Positions 1 to 8,077 of a stretch of 64,000 bases of DNA are shown piece after piece. The notes below the pieces were generated by a model. It did not search any database and was not told the DNA's origin. It saw only the letters and a program-made list of their open reading frames with translations. Source of the stretch: Millisia brevis NBRC 105863 (GTDB taxonomy: Bacteria; Actinomycetota; Actinomycetes; Mycobacteriales; Mycobacteriaceae); NCBI RefSeq assembly GCF_001552615.1, contig NZ_BCRN01000003.1, positions 62,001 through 126,000 of the forward strand. The letters run 5' to 3'. How positions within the stretch are numbered: the first letter of the stretch is position 1; every line of letters begins with the position of its first letter. The position numbers and the translations under genes were made by a program.

Positions 1-101
1 CGCCGCGGCAGGTCGAACCCGATCGCGCTGCCGCAACGCAGGCAGACCGAGTTCTCGAAGGCGAGCCGGTTCCCACAGCTCGGACACAGAAAGTCCCTCA
101 T
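1..101 (-). CDS. Zinc-ribbon protein, probable zinc-binding metallopeptidase (3' part beyond window)
   Basis: Only the first 33 codons are inside the window. The protein begins MRDFLCPSCGNRL and continues to a second Cys pair (CLRC), giving a CxxC-x(n)-CxxC zinc ribbon. This N-terminal ribbon with the phrase FENSVCLRCGSA is typical of the actinobacterial putative zinc-binding metallopeptidase family (COG4307-like). The catalytic part cannot be seen, so the enzyme call is by family resemblance only. The gene reads off the left edge, divergent from the PemK-like gene at 207, with a 105-bp shared upstream region. Confidence 0.6.
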   Translation of the reverse strand, partial: MRDFLCPSCGNRLAFENSVCLRCGSAIGFDLPR

Positions 102-206
102 GTCGGTCCATTGTCCCCCAACCGATGACCCGTTATCGGTCGGCCCGGCGGACGTTGTGCCCGACAGCGCGAACGCGCGGCACCGCGGAGGTCGTAGGCT
201 GAATCG

Positions 207-749
207 GTGGCGACCGATTGGCGAGCATTGGGAAACGAGCTGGGGAGGCTGGCGCTACGCCACGGCCCGAAGGTGATCGCCGCCGTGCAAACGGCGGTTC
301 GATCCCGGCAGGCGAGTACTGCGATCGGAAGCCCGGGCACGCCGGTCCGCCCCTCGACCACGGCCTCCGAACCGACCGCACAGCGCGCCCGGCGGGTTCT
401 CTACAGCCCGGACCTCGACGGACGGGCGGATCCGGGCGAGGTCGTCTGGACGTGGGTGGTCTACGAGGACGATCCGAGCCAGGGCAAGGACCGACCGGTG
501 TTGGTGGTGGGGCGCGAGGGCGTCACCCTGCTCGGCCTGATGCTGTCGAGCCAGAACCACGACAACGACACCGGCTGGATCTCGGTCGGCTCCGGCCCCT
601 GGGACGCCAAACGCCGCCCGAGTTGGGTGCGCACCGACCGGGTGCTCGACGTACCGGAGGACGGCATTCGCCGGGAGGGCGCGATCATGCCGTCGGCGAC
701 CTTCCAACGCATCGCCGAGGTGCTGCGCAGCGACTACGGCTGGAACTGA
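207..749 (+). CDS. PemK/MazF-like protein, orphan (no antitoxin gene)
   Basis: 180 residues from a GTG start. The N-terminal ~65 residues are a basic, Ala/Ser/Thr-rich extension. The rest resembles the PemK/MazF fold: an RRVLYSPD strand, GEVVWTWVVYED, then KDRPVLVVGREG, the 'RPVLVV' strand-loop usual in this superfamily. A classical MazF-PemK toxin is a sequence-specific endoribonuclease partnered by a small antitoxin encoded just upstream. Here the upstream 105 bp has no antitoxin ORF and the following gene is an aminotransferase only 1 bp away. This longer solitary form is common in Actinobacteria and its RNase activity is not established. Fold call fairly sure, toxin role unsure. Confidence 0.65.
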   Translation: MATDWRALGNELGRLALRHGPKVIAAVQTAVRSRQASTAIGSPGTPVRPSTTASEPTAQRARRVLYSPDLDGRADPGEVVWTWVVYEDDPSQGKDRPVLVVGREGVTLLGLMLSSQNHDNDTGWISVGSGPWDAKRRPSWVRTDRVLDVPEDGIRREGAIMPSATFQRIAEVLRSDYGWN

Positions 750-750
750 G

Positions 751-1956
751 GTGACCGCCGATACCGGTCGGTCGGCGGCTTCCGCGCGGCACGCCCGCGG
801 CACCGAATCGCTGCGCTCGGGTATCGCGCCGTTCCACGTGATGGACATGATGCGGGCCGCCGCGGTGCGTGCCCGCACCTACGGGGATCTGGTGTCGATG
901 ACGGCGGGTCAGCCGGGCTCCCCCGCGCCCGCGCCGGTGCTGGCGGCCGCGCACCACGCCTTGGACACCCACGTCCTCGGCTACACCGAGACCTTCGGGA
1001 TCGCGCCGCTGCGCGAGGCGATCGCGACGTATCACACCGAGCGGCACGGGATCGTCGTCGACGCCGAGGATGTTGTGGTGACCACCGGCTCCTCGGGCGG
1101 CTTCCAACTGATCTTCATGGCCGCCTTCGATGTCGGGGACACGGTCGCGGTCGCCCGGCCCGGCTACCCCGCGTACCGCAATACCCTGCAGGCTTTGGGC
1201 TGCGAGGTGATCGAACTCGACTGCGGCGCCGCCGACCGGTACCAGCCGACGGTCGCGATGCTCGAGGCGCTGCCGGAGCCGCCCGCCGGGCTGATCATCG
1301 CCAGTCCCGCGAATCCGACCGGCACGATCATCGACCCGACCGTGCTGCGGGATATCGCCCGTTGGTGCGCCAAGCACGACACCCTGCTGATCTCCGACGA
1401 GATCTACCACGGCATCGAGTTCGGTACCGGCCCGGTCACCTCGAGCGCCTGGCAGACCTCCCGCGAATCGGTGGTCGTCGGCTCGGTGTCGAAGTACTTC
1501 AGCATGACCGGCTGGCGCCTGGGCTGGCTGCTCGCTCCGGAGTACCTGCGCGAGCCATTGCAGCGGCTGGCGGGCAACCTGACGATCTGTCCGCCGGCGA
1601 TCTCCCAGTACGCGGCGATCCACGCCTTCGACCGGGCCTCGATCGAGGAACTCGACGGCCACGTGCACCGCTACGGGGTCAACCGCCGCATCCTCCTCGA
1701 CGGGCTGGCGGCGCTGGGAATCACCGACATCGCGCCCGCCGACGGCGCCTTCTACGCCTACGCCGACATCGGTCACCTGACCGACGACACCACCGCCTGG
1801 TGTCATCACATCCTCGATCGGATCGGTGTCGCGATCGCGCCCGGCATCGACTTCGATACCGCCCGGGGGCTGCGGACGGTGCGGCTGTCGTTTGCCGGGG
1901 TCCCCGCCGATATCGACGAAGCTCTCGCCCGGTTGGGACAGTATCTGCGGGACTGA
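751..1956 (+). CDS. Pyridoxal-phosphate aminotransferase, class I/II
   Basis: 401 residues from a GTG start one base after the PemK-like stop, so translation is probably coupled. Fold-type I aminotransferase features are visible: a TAGQPGSPAP substrate loop near residue 50, the TTGSSGGFQ phosphate-binding turn, ASPANPTGT, SDEIYHGI with the cofactor-binding Asp/Tyr, and the Schiff-base lysine in SVSKYFSMTGWRLGW about residue 250. Length is normal for the family. Substrate cannot be assigned; aspartate/alanine-type aminotransferases look like this. It acts in the cytosol on amino acid/2-oxo acid pairs. A 12-bp palindrome lies in the gap to the next gene. Confidence 0.85.
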   Translation: MTADTGRSAASARHARGTESLRSGIAPFHVMDMMRAAAVRARTYGDLVSMTAGQPGSPAPAPVLAAAHHALDTHVLGYTETFGIAPLREAIATYHTERHGIVVDAEDVVVTTGSSGGFQLIFMAAFDVGDTVAVARPGYPAYRNTLQALGCEVIELDCGAADRYQPTVAMLEALPEPPAGLIIASPANPTGTIIDPTVLRDIARWCAKHDTLLISDEIYHGIEFGTGPVTSSAWQTSRESVVVGSVSKYFSMTGWRLGWLLAPEYLREPLQRLAGNLTICPPAISQYAAIHAFDRASIEELDGHVHRYGVNRRILLDGLAALGITDIAPADGAFYAYADIGHLTDDTTAWCHHILDRIGVAIAPGIDFDTARGLRTVRLSFAGVPADIDEALARLGQYLRD

Positions 1957-2029
1957 CCGTCCGTTCCGGGATCGTTTTTCGGCAACCTGGTCCGTTAGTG
2001 CGGGAAAGATCACACCCATCCGCTTGGTA

Positions 2030-2041
2030 GGACCGCGGTCC
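2030..2041. promoter_or_regulatory. 12-bp perfect palindrome in the aminotransferase-GT2 gap
   Basis: GGACCGCGGTCC lies in the 206-bp gap between the aminotransferase stop (1956) and the GT2 start (2163). It could be the stem of a weak terminator or an operator for the glycosyltransferase pair. There is no T-run after it, so neither role is shown. The rest of the gap contains no convincing ORF. Confidence 0.3.
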
Positions 2042-2162
2042 CGGTCCATGATACCGTCCAGTCCGAATTGGCGTCGGCTATGACGCCTCGCACGGACGAA
2101 TACCGGGGCGGCCGCATCTCGACCGCTTCCGGTTGGTGCGACGGGTGTATGCGGGGGGATAC

Positions 2163-4985
2163 ATGCCGGACGTCTCTATTGTTGTGCCACTGCGAAGTTC
2201 GCCACCGAATACGGAGACATCGACCGCGACGAAGCGGCCGATCGTCATCGATCCGGTCGATCGGCGGGGTCGGGCAGTGCGCATCGCCACCGGAGCCGCG
2301 ATCGTCACCGTGGTTGTGCTGATCGCCTGGCTGCGGCCGGGCGCGTGGGTGGCCCTGGTGGTTCTGCTGCTCGGGGCGGCATTGGCGCGGGTCGCCGGTT
2401 GGTCGGGCCGCAACCTGCGGTTGGTGGCGATCGCGCCCGCGGTCGCGGTCGCCGCGATCGACTATCTGGCCTGGCGGACGACGGTGCTGTCCTGGGCGGG
2501 ATGGTTCATCGGCATTCCGCTGCTGCTGGCCGAGGCACACGCCGCCCTGCACGCCATGGGCCTGCAGCTGACGATGTGGCCGTCGCGGATGCGTCCACCG
2601 CGCCGCGACACCGATCCGACCCGGCGGCCGATCGTCGTCTTCGTCCCGACCGTCGACGAGGGACCGGCGATCCTCGGGCAGACCCTCCGCGGCGTCCTGC
2701 TCGCCCGCGATACGTTCCTGCGCCGTTATCCGTACGCGCGGATCGAGGTGGTCGTCTGCAACGACGGCGGCGTCGCGGGCGCGGACTGCAGCGACGAGGT
2801 GATCGAGCTGACCGACCGCCTCGGCGTCACCTGCATCACCCGAACGGTCGGCGGCGGCGCGAAGGCCGGAAATATCGAGAACGCCCGGCAGTTGGTGGGG
2901 GCCACCGGCGACGCATTGGTCGTCATCTTCGACGCCGACCAGATCCCGACCGCCGACTTCCTGACCGCGACGGTGCCGTGGTTCACCGATACCTCGATCG
3001 GCTGGGTGCAGACCGGGCAGTACTACCGCAATCGTGGCAACCCGGTCACCCGATGGGCGGACGACCAGCAGTCGCTGTTCTACCGGCTGCTCTGCCCGGC
3101 CAAGGCCACCCGCAGCTCGGCGTTCATCTGCGGGACCAATGTGGTGGTCAGCGCCCGGGCTCTCGATGAGATCGGCGGCTTGCCAAGGGATTCCGTCACA
3201 GAGGATTTCGCGGCGTCCGTACTGCTGGCGCCGCGGTGGAAATGCGTCTTCCTGCGCGGCATCTATGCCGCCGGCCTCGGGCCGATGGACTTCCCCGCCT
3301 ATCTCAAGCAGCAGGAACGGTGGGCGCGTGGCACATTGACGGTGCTGCGCCGCTACGGGCGACGGCTGGTCGCCCCCGGCAGCGGACTGTCCGCCGACCA
3401 GCGGGTGCAGTACGCGCTCGCGATGACCCACTACCTGTCCGGGCTGCGCGACACGATCTTCGTGATCGCTCCGATCCTGTTCATCCTCACCGGGATCAGC
3501 GGGGTCCAGGGCGCGACCACCGGGCAATTCTTCGAACACTTCGTGCCCTATTACGCGCTGACGATGTTCGCGTTCTGGCATGCCGCCGCCGGGGCCACCA
3601 GCTGGCGGTCGGTGGCGATCGGATTCGCCTCGGCGCCCGCGCTGGTCTCGGCGACCCGGGCGACCATCACCGGGCGGACCGCCCGCTTCACGATCACCCC
3701 GAAGACGCGCGGCGGCGCCGGCTCGCTGCGGGTGGCCGCGCCCTATGCGATCGGCCTGGCCCTGTGCCTGGTGGCGATCACCGTCGCGGTGGTCGAAAGC
3801 CGCGGTCCCGCGGTCTATCTGGCCGCGGCGTGGACCTGCTACCTGGCCGTTCTGTTCGGGGTGACCCTCGGTCTGATCGCCGCGGATGCCCGCGCCGGGC
3901 GGGCGTCGTCGGGCGCTCTGACCGCGATTCCGATCCTGCGCAGCGAGACCTCCGGTCGCCTGCGGCCCCGTCGCGAGATGCGTTGGGGTTCGCGCTTCTT
4001 CCTGGTGGGTATCGCGGCGGCGGCCCTGGTGTCCTGGTTCACCATCGGTACGGCGGCCGGGGACCGCTCGGCGCCGCCCGCGGCCGCCGCCTCCGCGGAT
4101 GCCCTGCGCGCCATCGGTGGTGCTGTACGGGCCGGAGTCAGCGGGGCCGACGAGGCACGGGTCGCGCAGTTGGCGACCACGACGTTCCCGAATGGGGCGG
4201 TCGCGGGCCGATCCTTCGAGATCGCCGATCGCTTCGACCCCGACTGGGCGCAGCGAGTGGTCGCCGGCGGCGGTACGCCGTGGATCACCCTGCTGTTCAG
4301 CACATCCGGCCGCCCCGGTCTCGATTCCTCGCTGACCGCGATCGATAACGGTATCCACGATCAAGCGGTGCGGCGGTGGGCCGAGGAGATCGCCGCCTTC
4401 GGCGCCCCGGTGTATCTGACCGTCCTTCCGCTGGTCGACCGCGACTTCGTGGCGAGTTCGGCGGTGGCCCGCGGTGGGATCCCGGCCGACACCGCCCCCG
4501 CCTGGCGGCATATCCGGGAGATTTTCGACGCCACCGGCGCCCACAACGCGGCGTGGGTGTGGAGCCCTGCCGATCCGGTGCACGACGGTGCCTACGCCCC
4601 GGATCCCGACCTGATCGACGTGGTGGCCCTGACCTGGTACGCCTATCCCGGCACCGCTTGGGTCGACCCCGCCGCCGAGCTGTCGGCGGTCGCCGGTCGC
4701 CATCCCGACACTCCCCTGATCCTGGAGATCAGCGCGCCACCGAGCCAAATCTGCACGCCCACCGTCGATACCGGCGTCGGATGTGTGCGGATGGCATCGG
4801 CGTTCACCGATCGAGCCCAGTGGCTCGCCGCGGTGCGCCTGGCGGTCGCCGGGCGCGCCGACGTGGCGGCGGTGGTCTATCACGACGGCGGGCCGTTCAT
4901 CGATCCGACCGATCCGAGGGCGCTGCCGTGGCGGATGCCCGACCCGGCGCAGTGGTTGCCGATGTCCGCCGGGCAGGTCCGATGA
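2163..4985 (+). CDS. Processive GT2 glycosyltransferase (cellulose synthase-like) fused to a GH26-like domain
   Basis: 940 residues from ATG 2163, preferred over an in-frame TTG at 2133 because a GGGGGG Shine-Dalgarno run (2153-2158) sits just ahead. Order: three or four membrane helices (residues ~40-140), then a cytosolic GT2 domain (~155-430) with the full processive signature: Asp in VCNDGG, DAD in VIFDADQI, TED in SVTEDFAAS and QxxRW as QQERWARG. More membrane helices follow, and then an extracytoplasmic domain (~640-940) with GH26-like phrases (AWRHIREIFDATGAHNAAWVWSP, quoted here in part; LILEISAPP). The usual GH26 acid/base HE motif is replaced by LPLVD, so hydrolysis may be lost. It probably makes or handles a surface beta-glycan and overlaps the next gene by 4 bp. 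Confidence 0.8.
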   Translation: MPDVSIVVPLRSSPPNTETSTATKRPIVIDPVDRRGRAVRIATGAAIVTVVVLIAWLRPGAWVALVVLLLGAALARVAGWSGRNLRLVAIAPAVAVAAIDYLAWRTTVLSWAGWFIGIPLLLAEAHAALHAMGLQLTMWPSRMRPPRRDTDPTRRPIVVFVPTVDEGPAILGQTLRGVLLARDTFLRRYPYARIEVVVCNDGGVAGADCSDEVIELTDRLGVTCITRTVGGGAKAGNIENARQLVGATGDALVVIFDADQIPTADFLTATVPWFTDTSIGWVQTGQYYRNRGNPVTRWADDQQSLFYRLLCPAKATRSSAFICGTNVVVSARALDEIGGLPRDSVTEDFAASVLLAPRWKCVFLRGIYAAGLGPMDFPAYLKQQERWARGTLTVLRRYGRRLVAPGSGLSADQRVQYALAMTHYLSGLRDTIFVIAPILFILTGISGVQGATTGQFFEHFVPYYALTMFAFWHAAAGATSWRSVAIGFASAPALVSATRATITGRTARFTITPKTRGGAGSLRVAAPYAIGLALCLVAITVAVVESRGPAVYLAAAWTCYLAVLFGVTLGLIAADARAGRASSGALTAIPILRSETSGRLRPRREMRWGSRFFLVGIAAAALVSWFTIGTAAGDRSAPPAAAASADALRAIGGAVRAGVSGADEARVAQLATTTFPNGAVAGRSFEIADRFDPDWAQRVVAGGGTPWITLLFSTSGRPGLDSSLTAIDNGIHDQAVRRWAEEIAAFGAPVYLTVLPLVDRDFVASSAVARGGIPADTAPAWRHIREIFDATGAHNAAWVWSPADPVHDGAYAPDPDLIDVVALTWYAYPGTAWVDPAAELSAVAGRHPDTPLILEISAPPSQICTPTVDTGVGCVRMASAFTDRAQWLAAVRLAVAGRADVAAVVYHDGGPFIDPTDPRALPWRMPDPAQWLPMSAGQVR

Positions 4986-6568
4986 CCGCGGCGCTGCCTG
5001 CCCCGCGCGGCACCGAACTCGCCCGCGCCTACCTGCCGGCCGAACCGGGCGGGCCGGCCGAGGGGGTGCGCCGACTGCTGGGCCGCCACGCCCCGCTGCG
5101 GGAGGTGCGTCGGCGCGGGCCCCTGCTCTGTGTGCTCGGACTGCAGGCGGTGCTGACCCTGCTCCCGCGCAATACCGCCTTCCAGGACGAGGCCCTGTAT
5201 CTCTATGCGGGACATCGCCTGATCGATCTGATCCGCCACGGGACGCCGACCTACGAGGTCTACTCGGTGTACTTCTCCGGCGCCCCCGGCCTCTATCCGG
5301 TCGCCGCCGCGGCGGTCGACTCGGTCGGCGGGCTGACCGCGGCGCGCGGCCTGTCGCTGCTGTTCGCCCTGGCGACCACCGCGCTGCTGTACGGGACGAC
5401 CCGGCACCTCTTCGACCGCCGGTCGGCGGTGGTCGCCGCCGCGATCTTCGCGGTGACCGAGCCGATCCTGTTCATCGGGAATCTCGCGACCTACGACGCC
5501 GCGGCGCTGATGTTCTGCGCTCTGGCGGCCTGGCTGGTGGTCCGGCGGCCGGGTGCGTTTCTGCCGGCGCTGCCGGCGGCCGGGGCATTGGCGATCGCCT
5601 TCTTCCTGAAATACGCAGCAGCGCTGTACTTCCCGCCGGTGGCGGCGATCTGCTTGCTGGTCGCGGTGCCGGTGGTCGGCCCGCTGCGTGCGTTCCTGCG
5701 CGCCGCGCTGCTGACCGCGGCCACGGCGGCGCCGATCGGGGCGATCCTGTACGGCTACTCCCCCTTGTGGACCGGGCTGCGGGTGACGACCACCGAGCGC
5801 GAACCTGGCTCCGATCCCGCCGCCGACGTGCTGGTCGGCGCGGCACAGTTGGTCGGCCTGCCGGTGCTGATCGCCGCGATCGGCGGGGTGCTGTACGCGA
5901 CGGGCCGGGTGCACCTCGGCCGCCCGCTGCCCGCGGCGCCGATCCGCACCCTGCTGGCTCTAGCCCTGATCGCGACGGCCTGCGCCGCCCCGATCCAACA
6001 GGCGACGATGCACACCGCGGTCTCCCTGCACAAGCACGTCGGCTTCGGACTGTGGTTCGCCGCACCGCTGGCCGGCCTGGCGCTGTCCGGCCTGCTGCGC
6101 GCCCCGACCTTCCGCGGCCTCGCGGCGGTCCTGGCGATCTGCGTCGCGGTCGCGGGTACCGGAATCGCGCAGGCGGGTGAACGATTCCGGGATTGGCCGA
6201 ACAGCACGGAGATGGTGGAGGCGCTGCGGATGCAGGCGCGGCCGATCACCGGACGTTACCTGGTCGAGGAGAGCGAGGTACCCCGCTACTACCTGCGCGA
6301 CCTGGTCGAGCCGTACCAGTGGACCGGTATGTACACGTTCCTGTACACCGACGCCCGAGGCAACGATCTGAGCGGACTGCCCGCCTATCGGGCGGCGTTG
6401 TCGGAGCGATACTTCGACGTGGTGGTGCTGCGGTACGGCCCCAGCGCGCAGCTCGCCCGGCAACTCGACGACCTGCTGGCCCCCGAAGGAGGCTACGAAC
6501 TGGCCGCCGAGTTCGACGCCACCAACCGCTACGGGCCGGGCACCTGGTTCGTCTGGGTGCGCCGCTGA
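4982..6568 (+). CDS. GT-C fold membrane glycosyltransferase (PMT/ArnT-like)
   Basis: 528 residues; its ATG overlaps the GT2 stop (ATGA), so the two are co-translated. About ten hydrophobic helices, with an early loop NTAFQDEALYLYAG carrying the acidic pair expected of GT-C enzymes that use polyprenyl-phosphate sugars (ArnT, PMT, arabinofuranosyltransferases). A C-terminal soluble part (~ residue 400 on) has RYYLRDLVEPYQWTGMYTF. From context it should add sugars to the product of the fused GT2 enzyme or to another envelope glycan. Donor and acceptor cannot be read from sequence. It converges on apt, leaving 4 bp between the stops. Confidence 0.7.
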   Translation: MTAALPAPRGTELARAYLPAEPGGPAEGVRRLLGRHAPLREVRRRGPLLCVLGLQAVLTLLPRNTAFQDEALYLYAGHRLIDLIRHGTPTYEVYSVYFSGAPGLYPVAAAAVDSVGGLTAARGLSLLFALATTALLYGTTRHLFDRRSAVVAAAIFAVTEPILFIGNLATYDAAALMFCALAAWLVVRRPGAFLPALPAAGALAIAFFLKYAAALYFPPVAAICLLVAVPVVGPLRAFLRAALLTAATAAPIGAILYGYSPLWTGLRVTTTEREPGSDPAADVLVGAAQLVGLPVLIAAIGGVLYATGRVHLGRPLPAAPIRTLLALALIATACAAPIQQATMHTAVSLHKHVGFGLWFAAPLAGLALSGLLRAPTFRGLAAVLAICVAVAGTGIAQAGERFRDWPNSTEMVEALRMQARPITGRYLVEESEVPRYYLRDLVEPYQWTGMYTFLYTDARGNDLSGLPAYRAALSERYFDVVVLRYGPSAQLARQLDDLLAPEGGYELAAEFDATNRYGPGTWFVWVRR

Positions 6569-6572
6569 TGGA

Positions 6573-7103
6573 TCAGATGGCGAGCAGCGCGCTGACCGGC
6601 GTCGGGGCCAGACGATCGCGGCCCTGCAATTCGGTCAACTCGATCGCGACGGTGATGCCGACGACCTCGACGTCGGCCATCTTCAGCAATTCCTTCGTCG
6701 CCCACAGGGTTCCGCCGGTCGCGAGCACGTCGTCGACCACCAGCGCCTTGCGGCCGCGCAGGTCGAGTTCGAGCGGGATCTCGAGGGTGCCGCTGCCGTA
6801 TTCGAGGGTGTACGAGCAGGACCGCACCGGCGGAGGCAGCTTGCCGCTCTTGCGGACCGCGAGCACGCCGGTATCCATGACCGCCGCCGCGGCCGCACCG
6901 AACAGGAAGCCGCGCGCATCGACGCCGGCGACGAGGTCGACATCACCCGGCGCGGACTCGGCGATCGCGTCGACGATGGCCCGGAAGGTGGTGGCATCCG
7001 CCAGAGTGGGCGTCAGGTCGGCGAAACGTATTCCCGGGCTGGGGAAATCGTCGACCCAACGGGTGTGATCGGTGATGGCGGCCGCCGCCGCGGTTACCGA
7101 CAT
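6573..7103 (-). CDS. apt: Adenine phosphoribosyltransferase
   Basis: 176 residues. Makes AMP from adenine and PRPP (purine salvage, cytosol). Diagnostic features are the FPSPGIRFADLTP N-terminus, VAGVDARGFLFG, and the PRPP loop VVDDVLATGGTL. The ATG at 7103 follows GAAAGGAACG, a reasonable ribosome site. In M. tuberculosis apt sits with secDF and relA; here it stands alone, convergent with the GT-C gene and upstream of the mycothiol-type protein on the same strand with a 117-bp gap behind it. Confidence 0.95.
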   Translation of the reverse strand: MSVTAAAAAITDHTRWVDDFPSPGIRFADLTPTLADATTFRAIVDAIAESAPGDVDLVAGVDARGFLFGAAAAAVMDTGVLAVRKSGKLPPPVRSCSYTLEYGSGTLEIPLELDLRGRKALVVDDVLATGGTLWATKELLKMADVEVVGITVAIELTELQGRDRLAPTPVSALLAI

Positions 7104-7220
7104 GGCAGGTACGTTCCTTTCGACGGGTGGCCCGACGACGGCGTCCGGGCCGCGCCAATTCTGTCACGCGGCCCGGGGTTCGGCAGGGTGTCGGTTCTCA
7201 CCGCGCTCCCCGGCGAGCGG

Positions 7221-7940
7221 TCAGGGAATGATGCCGGAGCCCAGCACGCGGCGCACCGCATCGGCGTCGCCGGTGATCGTCACCCGCGGGTCGTCCGGGG
7301 CGATCCGTCCCCACATCAGCGGCTGGAGCACCGACGCGGGGCCGCTGACCTCGGCCACCGATCGCTCCCCGATGAGGCGGCTGTGGTCGCCCGCGATGAA
7401 GGTCACCCCGGCGTCGATCGCCTCGATGCGGCCGAGCCGAACCTGACGGGGGTAGAAGACGTCGGCGATCTCGAGAATTCCGTCGATCGCCGCGGTCTCG
7501 TCCGGCAACGGCCACGGGTCCCCCGCGGCGGCGGCGAGGTCGATGCGGTGGATCGCGACCTCGTGGGCCTGGCGGGTGAACCAGAATCGGGCGACCCGTG
7601 GCTTGGGGCCGAAATGCCAGACGGGGGTCTCGGGGTCGGTGACTCGCAACAGGTCGGCCAAGGCCCCGGCCTGCTCGGCGTACCACCCGCTCAATGCGGC
7701 GGCGTCGGTCTTCTCGGGCGGGGTGAAGGCGCCGTCGGGGGTGCCTTCCCGGATCGCGTGGCCGACCCACTGGTGGACCTCGCCGAGATGCAGGATCAGA
7801 TCGGTCACGGTCCATCCCGGGCAGGTCGGCACCGGGGCGGCGACGTCGACATCGACAAGCCGATCGGCGATCGCTGCGGTATCGCGCTCGTACCGCGCGA
7901 GCCCTTCCGGCGGGGTCAGCACGGACGGTGTGGAGGTCAT
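7221..7940 (-). CDS. Maleylpyruvate isomerase / mycothiol-dependent enzyme family (DinB-like fold)
   Basis: 239 residues from ATG 7940 (MTSTPSVL). The N-terminal DinB-like helical bundle has CPGWTVTDLILHLGEVHQW, and the second metal-ligand motif is RQAHEVAIHRIDL. The His/Glu/His set matches the mycothiol-dependent maleylpyruvate isomerase (MDMPI) N domain, and the C-terminal 80 residues resemble the MDMPI C domain. Most members of this large actinobacterial family have no known substrate, and maleylpyruvate itself is unlikely given no aromatic-degradation genes nearby. It diverges from the GTPase pair across 137 bp. Confidence 0.8.
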   Translation of the reverse strand: MTSTPSVLTPPEGLARYERDTAAIADRLVDVDVAAPVPTCPGWTVTDLILHLGEVHQWVGHAIREGTPDGAFTPPEKTDAAALSGWYAEQAGALADLLRVTDPETPVWHFGPKPRVARFWFTRQAHEVAIHRIDLAAAAGDPWPLPDETAAIDGILEIADVFYPRQVRLGRIEAIDAGVTFIAGDHSRLIGERSVAEVSGPASVLQPLMWGRIAPDDPRVTITGDADAVRRVLGSGIIP

Positions 7941-8077
7941 GGCCCCATCCTCGGGCGTCGGCATCGCCCTGTCGACCACGTTTCCGCCCGGTTTCCGCCC
8001 GCGCTCGTGCGGCAATTCAGGGACACCATGTCCGACCTTCGAGACATCGGCGGTGGCGCTCCGGCAGACTGACGTTT

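Noticed and set aside
207-749. Complete toxin-antitoxin operon
   Set aside because: No antitoxin frame within 105 bp upstream; downstream gene is an aminotransferase.
2010-4883. Very long open frame on the minus strand opposite the GT2-GH26 gene
   Set aside because: Its protein is low-complexity Arg/Gly/Pro/His with no domains; the plus-strand gene has full motifs. A high-GC shadow.
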